NCBI RefSeq assembly: GCF_008831285.2
Contig: NC_045144.1
Span: 434,001 to 498,000 of the forward strand
Direction: 5' to 3'
Length of the DNA: 64,000 nt
Source: Nymphaea colorata
Lineage: Eukaryota; Streptophyta; Magnoliopsida; Nymphaeales; Nymphaeaceae
Shown one piece after another: positions 23,641 through 33,500 of this stretch. Position numbers and translations under genes: made by a program. How positions within the stretch are numbered: position 1 is the first letter of the stretch; every line of letters begins with the position of its first letter. Below the pieces are notes generated by a model. The model had not been told where the DNA came from, made no database searches, and was given only the letters and a program-made list of their open reading frames with translations.

Positions 23641-24929
23641 CTCCTTCCCGCAAAAAAAACAAATTTAAAGAGTTCCACACACTACTCCACATTTTTGAAA
23701 AATATGTTTGGTTGGCAAAAATTCATCATCCAAATGCCTTGGATGATGACTAGAACAGAAAGGGAAAGGAGAAAAGTGAGGAAAGGATGGGCAAAGAAAG
23801 AGAAACATTCCGTTTCTAGGTCTTGCTTTTGTTTACAATTTCAAAAAGCGGACCAAAAGGCATTGGATTTTCTTTACCATAGACCTTCCCTTAAAAGGAT
23901 AAGGAAGCCTGGAATAACAACATATCTATTGAATCCGGACATGGTATACTCATTGTGGAAATATCTAGTGCCAAAGTCACTCAATGGGTAAGTCATGAAT
24001 CCTTAACCTAAATCCATTTACCAAAAGTTTCTACCATATCACTCTACCCTTTTGTACAACCCAATAATTTCAAAAAATGAGCCATCTATGAGGCCAATTG
24101 TATTTTGTGTCTTTTTTCTTTGGGCTTAACAGGTTGGCGCATTGTTTAATCCGTGTTTCTTTTCCTATAAAATTACTTATTTCCTATAAAATTACTTGGG
24201 TGCGCCCATAAGCTGATTCTTTCTCCCACTCGCCAGTGTGGACTACTATTTAAAATAAGAATAAAACATGTAATACCTATCTCTTTCTCTGTCCGTCTCT
24301 CTCTCTATCTCTATACATGCAAGAGAACTCAAATGGCATGGAGCTGTTTCTTTGTTTCTTTCTTCCACCACATTTTCACTTTCGGGGTAGACAAGTCAAA
24401 AAAGAGAGGAACCACCCTGTTGAATAGGAACCACTAGTTTACATGATATGGCAGTTCTATCATCGTTGATATTACAGTTCCAGACATGGTGGCAGAGACG
24501 CAGACGTGGAGGTGGAATAAAAAGGCTCGAATCAAAATACTTATGTGAAGTTGGAAGATTGTGTTCCCATGGCAATATGGTGGCTATGGAAGACATGAAT
24601 TATGAATACCATGACAACAACAAAATCGAAATATGTTACATCAGAGGCAATTGACCGTCTTTTTATTATGATTCAACAAGTGCTAAATATGACTATTCAA
24701 GGAAGAACGAGTTTCCACAACTTTTGGTCCTTTTTTATGTAGGAAGTCTCCACATATATCATCGACTTTAACACAGATCAGCATCACCACAAAAGCATAT
24801 AGAATACTGATATGCTAATGAAACCACATCTGAAAGATGCCTTGGTTGATCGACCAACTTCCCCATCCCTTTTTAATGCTATTCACGTTACCTACACCAC
24901 GGTCCTTATAAAAGAGATAGCAATGTCAT

Positions 24930-25019
24930 TATATATATATAATATATATATATATATAATATATATATATATATAATATATATATATATACATATATATA
25001 TACACACACACACAGACAC
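24930..25019. repeat. (TA)n then (CA)n compound microsatellite
   Basis: About 65 bp of TA repeats with AA interruptions run into a CA tract. The matching tract in copy B is at 59,219-59,269, and related tracts are at 43,259-43,286 and 44,944-45,007. Confidence 0.95.
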
Positions 25020-25296
25020 ACTATTCCGGATGTGCTATACTAGTGCAACTAGGGTGGAAGCGCTATGCCAGTTGATGGACATTTGGCTCTACTCACATGG
25101 GCATGGGCATTATCGGATGCCGGATTTCAGTTTTCACTCAAACTGAACTTGAATGATAACCTTGCTTAGATTATCTTGCAATCGAGCTATCATGTTCTAA
25201 GTGTAACATATATAGTTTTCCCGTACCTAACATATATGTTCAAGTATAATAATGTAATTGGTCTGCATGCCCATCCGGCAGCCACTGCTTGTGATA

Positions 25297-25368
25297 TCAA
25301 GTAGGTAATTTTTTGCTGGGAAACTGCCGAGGGAGCCCTCGCTTTATTGAAATGTCAAATAGGTAATT
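25297..25368 (-). mobile_element. 44-bp LINE 3'-tail insertion with 14-bp target duplication (copy A)
   Basis: TCAAGTAGGTAATT (25,297-25,310) is repeated with one mismatch as TCAAATAGGTAATT (25,355-25,368). The 44 bp between, read on the minus strand, run through an AATAAAG phrase to a short A-run next to the target repeat. This is what a severely 5'-truncated target-primed LINE insertion looks like. The same event is present at 60,623-60,695 and 40,035-40,109. Confidence 0.65.
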
Positions 25369-27539
25369 AAATAAATAAACTAATCCACTGTCTATGTCAC
25401 TAATTTCTAGACACCAGCTGACATTGTAACATTTTGTGAGGGACTATGTTGTCAGAAGGGCAGTAGCGGAGCTAAGGGTGGGTCGGTGTGCACCATATTT
25501 ACCCATACCAGTTAGTCAAAAATTATATTGTGATAAAGCTGGCTCAGTTCCAGTCACATCATAATGCCCACATGGGCACTATCAAACTCAGGTCGGTGAC
25601 TCAAGCGATGTTCAGTCAAAAATTGGGTACTGCCTACACCAGCCCACGTATGACTCCGCCAAATGCTCTAGCCCCAATCTCAATTTTCTGTACTTCCATG
25701 AATTTCATGATCCTGACAATCAAAATAGGTTCGTATAAAATTTTAAAATAAAATTGAATTCACACTGACAAATGCACATTTAAAATAATAGCAAATTAAG
25801 TAGATTACTTGTTTGATGATTGAATGCACTGCGGAACCTTCAACAAGTTGACGGGTTAGGGCGAGCTTATCCATGTAGTGAGAAATCATTTTCTCAAAGA
25901 TCATGGCAACTTTCCTGCTTGGTGGGCCATTACAAATCCTTTGATGGGATTTTCATATGATCCATCAGGTCGACTGAAAACTGGATTGGCCAGGTCATTC
26001 CTGAATATTCAAGGGATTCAAATAAAAGTCAAGAAGAATGAGGAGAGAAGGGTGGTGGAGGAGGAGAAACTGAACTTTAGCCACCAGCATTGTCATGGGA
26101 TGTCGCTTGTTGATTTCTTCAATCGATGCTGCTTGAGTTTCGACACTGACGGTCAACGGCGAAGCTACCAATTGGTAACATATTTATTACATGATTAAGA
26201 AAAAACTTAGTACAATCAATTATCAGAAACTTCATTATTTTATCATCTAGCTAGTTCCACCTCCAACCATGGTTAGTGGCAGCTAGAGTTAGGAATGTTG
26301 GACTTAGGGGCACTAATTTAAAGAATCTCAAAGCTATAGGTTCACTGGTGCATATAAAGAAACAAGTAGTTGAAAGCTCACGTAAAAATGAAAATAAAGA
26401 AATTGATAGGACCATTTGGGCAACTGCCTACACCAGCCCACGTATGACTCACCAAAGGCTCTAGCCCCAATCTCAATTTTCTGTACTTCCATGAATTTCA
26501 TGGTCCTGACAATCAAAATAGGGTTCGTATAAAATTTTAAAATAAAATTTGAATTCACACTGACAAATGCACATTTAAAATAAATAGCAAATTAAGTAGA
26601 TTACTTGTTTGATGATTGAATGCAGTGCGGAACCTTCAATAATATATATTTATTTGGATAATAGTGAAAATGAATCCATTATATAGACCATTCGTTTCTA
26701 ATAAATGTTTATAACAATCGGAATCAGAACCGAAACCCAAAGCGAAACAACCTGCAGGCTGTCGGTAAGATAAATCAGTATACTATATTTAAAAAAATAA
26801 GTGAAAAATAGAAAAAAAATCTTAAAAGTATTTAAAGATAAATAAATAACAAATGGGGCAACAGCCACTGGATAAAACAGGTTTGCCAAACAATTCAAAT
26901 TGACTTAAATTAATTCAGGGCAACTTTTATAAACACTGTTCTCAAATGCATGACATTTTAGTGGACCTCTTGCTTGTGGAGAAAACTCTTCTTTGTTACG
27001 GGTGAGCGGAGTGAACCTGCCAGCTGCATGCATGAGGGGCAGAAGCTCTACTCATCCCTGTTACCCAGGGTCTAGAAACATCAAAACCAGGGAATTTAGG
27101 TCACTCCTTCAGTTTAGGAGTAGCTCCTGCCAACCTTTATGGTTCATTGAGAATAATGCTCATGGTATTGGAACTGACTACCTTACTCTCACCAAACTCT
27201 TAACTCGACCAGTTATGCTACTCTTCTCGGAGTAACCTGATCTCTTTGTTTGACCCTATGAAAAGAGTACATATAAGACTATTGAAGCTTACAACTTTCT
27301 GGAGGTAAAGTCTTTTGTGTAACCTGTGCTGAGACTTTTAAATCCTCTTAGATGGAACTTGTTAAGAATAATATTCTGCTTTTTTTTAAAATATATATAT
27401 AAAAGCACCATATTCTTATTTCAAGAAACGTAACTGCATTTCAATTAACAAAAAAATTAATCTTCTAATGAATTAAACGCAGAGCAGGTACTATATGTTC
27501 CGAATTTTAGCTACACATGCACTCATTTAATATTCTTCA

Positions 27540-27700
27540 GTGATCCCAAAATCTGTTCCAAACATGTGTCAGCAACTTGAAAATATGTCGTTGTGTGCTA
27601 AATCCATCCCATACATGTGTCAGGGACTCAAGAATATGTCGCTGTGTACTAAATCCGTTCCAAACATGTGTAAGGGACTCGAAAATATGTTGCTAGCCAG
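27540..27700 (+). repeat. 51-bp tandem array, copy A
   Basis: Units start at 27,564, 27,615 and 27,666 with a partial unit before them. Core words are CATGTGTCAG, GAAAATATGTCGCTG and AAATCCGTTCCAAA. Because 51 is a multiple of three, a frame of 17-residue repeats (MCQ-L-NMSLCTKS type) stays open through it. The same array is at 62,690-62,850, and a single reversed unit is near 2,860-2,925. Confidence 0.9.
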
Positions 27701-28060
27701 TACACTGTGCAAGCTACAACAACCATCATTGTTGATGGAGGGTTAGCATTGTTAGTTGCAAAGTTAAAAGACATTGTGAAGTTAAGCGATTATATAACCG
27801 TCACAGAACACATTGTGTTATGGGACGAAAATTCCATTGTCAAAGTTACAATAAGGTGTAGGCACATTCCATGGCATTATGCTAACTTAAAGCAACTAAT
27901 GTGGCAACAAACACAACTAAGACAAATGACCATTTTTATCGATAATCGTTTGGGCAACGGGACTTGTGTTGGTGTAGATTTGACTGTCGCGATTACTTAT
28001 TAGCAACAGAATTGCCAGTATTAGCGACAGTCGAGTTAAAGCCATAGTTAGTGTTCATAC
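27701..28060. repeat. Subterminal-like repeat block, copy A
   Basis: Dense AGCGA, GTCAC, GTCGCG and TTAGCGAC words follow the 51-bp array and end about 70 bp before the protease 3' UTR. Copies are at 62,850-63,200 (direct) and 2,522-2,850 (reverse). The word pattern resembles subterminal regions of plant CACTA elements. I found no matching terminal inverted repeat, so the class stays open. Confidence 0.55.
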
Positions 28061-28133
28061 TCACTCAGACATATCTAAGTTAAGCTTTAAACTTAAACGG
28101 AGGGGAAAATATCTTTAAAACAAGATACATATA

Positions 28134-28139
28134 TTTATT
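28134..28139 (-). promoter_or_regulatory. Likely polyadenylation signal of the aspartic protease pseudogene
   Basis: AATAAA on the minus strand about 75 bp downstream of the stop at 28,214. This suggests that the original 3' UTR was carried along with the coding part. Conserved in copy B near 63,280. Confidence 0.4.
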
Positions 28140-28213
28140 CAACATGAAAAAATAACACCATCAACCACATGACAATCAGGACATAAAACATAAGCAGCGT
28201 CCAATGCTGCCAA

Positions 28214-30270
28214 TTATAGACTAGTATAGAGAACCACATAGATCATCACGAAAGAAATATATATATATATATATATATGTACGTATACAACTTTAGCCCT
28301 GAGTACATTAATTGGTGCAAAAGAAAGCAGCCCCTTCCCCAAATCATATTTCACATGCATGTTCTGCTGGAAAACATTCCCGAAAATGGCTAAGCTAGCC
28401 GTCACACTTCTATACATCCAAAAGATATTTGAAGGTGGCAACTTCATGTCTGCATTGGTGGAATGAAAGGTCATCTCCAGCAATCCTTAATATGGATCAC
28501 CAGTATTCTCTACATTATAACACAAATAATCTTGGTTAGGATGATAGAATCTTTTATGGTTTGTGCTTTAGCCACAGTGTTTGCCACTTGGTCATACACA
28601 TCTTTGTAAGATAGTCAGTGTGGAACCCGAGTCTATCATGATTGATCCAGCATATCCCAACCATGTTGCTGTCTGTGCACCTCCAAACTATATGTTGAGT
28701 CTGTTGTTCCCACATTTATGTAATCTAGTGTGAGTGTATAGAAAGTGCCTTGAACTGCATTTGCTTTCATTGGCGTCTGTTGAACCTCTTGGGTTCCGAA
28801 GAACTCTACCTCCTCACAGAATTTGATCTACTCAATGACATTATTTTTCTTGCTATGGAGAGGAAGACTGTAAGCAAATTTATGGTTAATAAAGAAGCCG
28901 ATGTGACTAACAAGTGAAAGAGATCCTGGCCTGAGGCCAATAAGACTAGGATCGACAAGATTTTCGAAATCAACACTATTTTCTTTATGAACGCAACCAA
29001 AGGCAATTGTCAGAAGCTTGATGCCATCAGTGCCATCTCAAACCAAAATCTTTTGAGAGCAAGGGACCCTTCTACAACAGATCCATCACCATATGAGGAC
29101 TTGAAGCTACGAAGTTGGTTGTCATCACAAGCGGACCAGAAGCTAGTGGTGCATCTCAGGTTATGGTATGTGGAAGACTGAATTGGCTTTAATGTAGAGT
29201 TCATTTGGCAGGTAAAGTTGTAGTAAGGAACACACAATGTCCATATGAGGTTGCTGCCAGTATCGATCATGACCCATAGGATTGGACTTCTAGTGATGCT
29301 CTAATGTAAAGCTGCATGAGAAACTCTCTATATATATGTATCAATGTCTTCTTTTTATAGCACATGAAGTTGCTGCTTCGATAACTCGAAACAACTGCCT
29401 ACCAGCCTATTCTCTCATAGATTTAAGTATATAGGTTGTATGGTGGGATTTGATAAGAAATAGTTGGACATACGGCCAACTTTCTTTTTAAAATTTTTGT
29501 CTTGTCATACAGGCGGAAGTTTTCCAAAACATTTCAACCAGGTTGATTGGAGGATGTCAATGCTTGTCGGCAGTTTCATCTGTTTAGCGGACCCCAAAAC
29601 ATTTCACAAGTTGACCAGATAGTCCTCCTCAACTCAATTAAACATGAAAACAAAGAGAATAATCATAGCAATTGAATCTTGAAAGGACCCTTAGATAGCT
29701 GGACACAAGTTTCAATCAATTTTTGTTACTTTTCACAAGATAGAGTTGCCAGATCAACTCGTTTCTAAACTTTTTACGACACAAGTTTCCATTTCTTTCT
29801 TTCTTTTCATGAATCAAGTTCCACTATGATAACCCAGATGAACGTTTCTAGGATCAATGGGCTTTAGTTCTAAACTTCTAAGTTATCGGGGCATTTCCTT
29901 GAAATCTGGAATTTGCCAGATATTTCCAGATTTTAACGGTCAGGCATTGGAATTAGTTCATCTGGTCAGTCTTCATGAGAATACACATGGATGGTCGTTT
30001 TGTTGGTGTTGGCATAACCTGAAGCCAATCGGGAGCTCAACTTGAAGCGTAGAGCTGCCCTGCTCAGTGCGTCGAACTGGAGTGGATGAAGGATCATAGA
30101 GATGAGAGAGAGGCAAGTCTTGGTGAATGATGTCTATCGAGAAGCATGGATTTTTGGTTAACATTGACAGTGTTAGTGAAGATGTTGGTAGGAAAGTTTG
30201 ATAGTGCAACTGGGAGAAGTTACAGGAGGAGGATCATGAAGGAGGAGAGGAAGGTGGCTATGACAACTGT
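28214..30270 (-). pseudogene. CDR1/nepenthesin-like aspartic protease pseudogene
   Basis: Plant A1 (pepsin-family) proteases of this type are secreted or vacuolar endopeptidases. On the minus strand one sees, in order: a hydrophobic signal-peptide-like stretch (about 30,270-30,220); a propeptide motif CFSIDIIHQDLPLSHLY (about 30,150-30,100); the first catalytic motif IDTGSNLIW (DTG at 29,256-29,264); the flap YGDGS (about 29,075); a GPLSLVS-like motif (about 28,920); the second catalytic motif IDSGSTLT (about 28,635); FHSTNADMKLPPSN (about 28,470-28,430); and the C-terminus IFGNVFQQNMHVKYDLGKG (about 28,390-28,330). Frameshifts separate these parts, one right after the second catalytic motif. 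About 29,290-29,970 is non-coding sequence between propeptide and catalytic domain. No complete frame survives. The family assignment is firm and the gene is dead. Confidence 0.87.
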
Positions 30271-30519
30271 TAATCATAGATCTACAAAGAAAAATGCCTT
30301 GTATTTATAAAGGAGATCATGAGGTAGGTTGTGACTAAGGGTTTGGATTTAAATACAAATGGTGGGGAAAAGAAGCTCATGGTCAAAGTGAGTAGCGTGT
30401 GGATTTTCCACATGTAACAGTTCTTGGTCAAGGAGAAGATGTGGTTATCACGTGAAAGAGCAGAGAAAGGGAACAACATGAACCCTAGGTTAGAGTTAGG
30501 AAAATGTTCATGAACATAA

Positions 30520-33500
30520 CTTTATCGTGGGTGGTGGAGGCTCTCGCCCACCTTAGAGATGATGGATCATGAAAAGTCACCTATTGATCAAGGATTCCAG
30601 TCAGTTCTATCAGCGCGATGATTTTGGGTGTCGGTGGTAAAGAGCGCTGGTGTTGTGGACCAAAATGAGTGGGAGGAGGCATTTGGATTACCAGATCTTG
30701 CAGTGTGTAAATTGAGGGGAAGCAAATGATCAGACCTTTCAGATGGACTGCTATTGCAATTCTATTAGGCGGTAGCTCAAGATTTCATCTGGATTGGGTG
30801 GAAGTTTTCACAATTTGTATCAGGTGAAAACAATTTTCACTCCTTCCTGACTCTTTTTGATCAAGGCTTCCTCAAAGGAATATTTAGAGGAAGTTATGCA
30901 ACAAAAAAAATGGCGTGTTCGTGATAGGTTTTTGGTCTCTAGCAAGTGGAAGTCAGGAATGCCACTCCGACTTCAAGCTGCCACGAGAACCCCTCTAGGG
31001 ATTCGTCTACCGAAGTTGCCTCCTTATATGCGGAACTGCAAGGTGTTAGCTGGTGTCGTTAAGGTTCTGGGTAGTTTTTTTGTAGATGCTGATGGCTTCA
31101 CTTATGGGTTCGATTTGTACACTTGATGGTGATAAAGTTCTTGAATAAATGGTGGAAGATGAAACAAAAATTTGTTTCTGTACCTTATGTGGGGTTTCAT
31201 TACATCCACAAGAGATCGTCTCACTCATATGAGGGAGGGAAAAGTGCATACTAAACCCTCAAAGGGATGTACTCAGGCCATTGTTGCTAATAGAAGGTGG
31301 AATCTAGGCTCTAAACAATGCAAGCTATGTAATATTAAATGAAATCAATTTGTGCCTCTTGAAAAAGATCCTATTGAAGACCTATGATCTATGGGCCACG
31401 AGTGTCAAGGGATTATCTCACATCAAATGGTGATGGAATCATCTTCATTGAAGGTTAACCATGGTAAAACTATTGCTGAGTCCTGCCATGAGACCAATAA
31501 GAAAGCCACAGAAGTTGAGGAGGATTTTTTCCTGGATTTGGCTGTTTGAACTCCACTAGGACTGTACTAATGGCCTGAAAACAAAAAGATAAAAGGTCTT
31601 CCTCTCCTATGAATATTAGTTTAAACAAAAAGAGCTCTGCATTCCAAGAAGTTAACAATTTTAAGAAGAAGGGTTGTGGGACAACATTTTTTAAGGCTAT
31701 ATAAAGTTCTGTCCTGAAAGAAAGAAGTTGGCGCAACATGATCCATTCATGGATATCCAAGGAGCAGAGGATTTCCATAACAAAGAGAATGTTCTCCTGT
31801 AGGAAAAGGATCGTAAGAGGAGTTGCCAATTGCCATCAAATGAAGTTAATAGTTGGAATGTTAGAGGCCTTGGTACTCTAACAACCTAGACAGATTTTGG
31901 CAATTGGGTGATATCTCATCAACTTGGGATCATTTTCATGTTTCGATATCATGTTGAATGCGGACAACTTCAAATCCTTTTGCAATCACTATGAGGAGTT
32001 TTTTTTTTAATCTAATATTGATTCGAATCTTAATGAGGCCATAATTGTGTGTAGTTAGAGACAGGCTGATTTTAGATTGACTAGTTGCAAATTTAATAAA
32101 TTTTGGATGGATTGTTTGTTTACTCATAAAGCTTTAAATCTCAACTTTGATACAATAGGGGTGTATCTTCACCCTCACTCTAGAATTCGCAAAGACCAAT
32201 TGGTTATGTTAAATATCATTATTGCCAATAAACAAATATTAGTATTATAATGAAAGATTTTAATTCAACTTATAAGGAGTCGGAAAAATGGGCCTGCCCC
32301 TGCTTGACAAGCTTGTTTAGCATTCAATGGATTCATTCAAGATGTTGACTAAGAGAGATTGTGGACAGAAACAGAGCATTCACTTGAACCAATCTCTGCG
32401 CCCCGACAGCACTGGTTCAAAGCAAATTAGATAGATTTTTGAGCAAGTTGAAAATTGTGGGCAGCTTTTGGTAGAACCAAGAAGTTCTTTAGACCACTCA
32501 GCACTTCTCTTTTACATGTAAATTAAATATCTTTAAAACCGCATGCAAGAGAAGACGAAGATTTAAATAGTTCCTTTATTGAGAGTGTCAACCTAGTTGT
32601 AAGGTCATTATTCCAAGAGCATGGAGAGTGGAGTGTAGAGGATGTGCAGTGCTTAAACTTCTCGCAAAACAGAATAGAGTACGACCATGCCTAAGTAATT
32701 GGAGTAAGTATAGAACCAAGAAAGTTGATACCAGAATTAACGTACTTCAAAAGGATTTATTGAAATTTATAAGAAGCAAGATATTGACTCTCATAACTGG
32801 TCCACTTCTGAAAATCATATTAGATGTTTTCTTGCGGATGCTCTTAGAGATAAAGCCATGTACTAGAAAAAGAGAGTAAGGGTATCATGGCAAAAAAATG
32901 GGGATAATAACAGCAAATGTTTTCAGCTATTTTCAAGGAAGGTAAAAAAAAAAAGACTCTTGCACATGAAGACAGAAGATGGGGAGTTTTATGAGGAGCA
33001 TCCAATTCTTTCAGCATGTACTTCTCATTTTTAAAGATTTTTTACCCGTGACAACTCAACAAGAATGATTATGGATCAGCTTGCTGTTGGTCACAGCGTA
33101 TTTATAAAAGAATACTTAACGTTGTTAAGTCCCATTTCAGATGAGGAAGTGCAATAGCTGTTATGCGTGCCAACTCCAATAGCGCACCAGGTCTGAATGG
33201 GTTTCTGAAATTGTTCCTTCGAAAAAGTCAGGACACGTTAAGGACTAATATCACAGTTGCCACTAGAGATTTTTTTTTTTTTTTTTAGAAAGGAAAGCTT
33301 ATTAAGGAACTAGGCAGAAGTCATATAATCATAATTCTTAAATTTGATTCAGCTGTGCACATTTCCAATTTCAGACATATTGTTCTTGAGAATAGTGTAC
33401 TGAAATTTATTTTTAGAATCATGGTTTCAAGAATGAAGAAGGCACTAAAGTGGGTCATTTCCAACATGCAAGGTGGTTTTTTGAAAGATAGAAACATCCA

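Larger units (their letters stand above)
23640..29450 (+). repeat. Segmental repeat family Y, copy A
   Basis: A 5.8-kb block with a direct copy (B) at 57,943-64,000 that reaches the window end. Partial copies in the same orientation are at 39,890-40,815, 42,280-43,930 and 51,950-53,080. Landmarks: TGTTTGGTTGGCAAAAATTC (23,704), the (TA)n-(CA)n tract (24,930-25,019), a LINE-tail insertion (25,311-25,354), the 51-bp array (27,540-27,700) and the 3' half of an aspartic protease gene on the minus strand (28,214-29,270). A and B differ by several rearrangements described in the findings. Short frames inside it are not supported as genes. Confidence 0.9.

Noticed and set aside
27540-27700. CRISPR-like array
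   Set aside because: The 51-bp repeats are contiguous with no unique spacers, in a plant genome. It is a tandem minisatellite.
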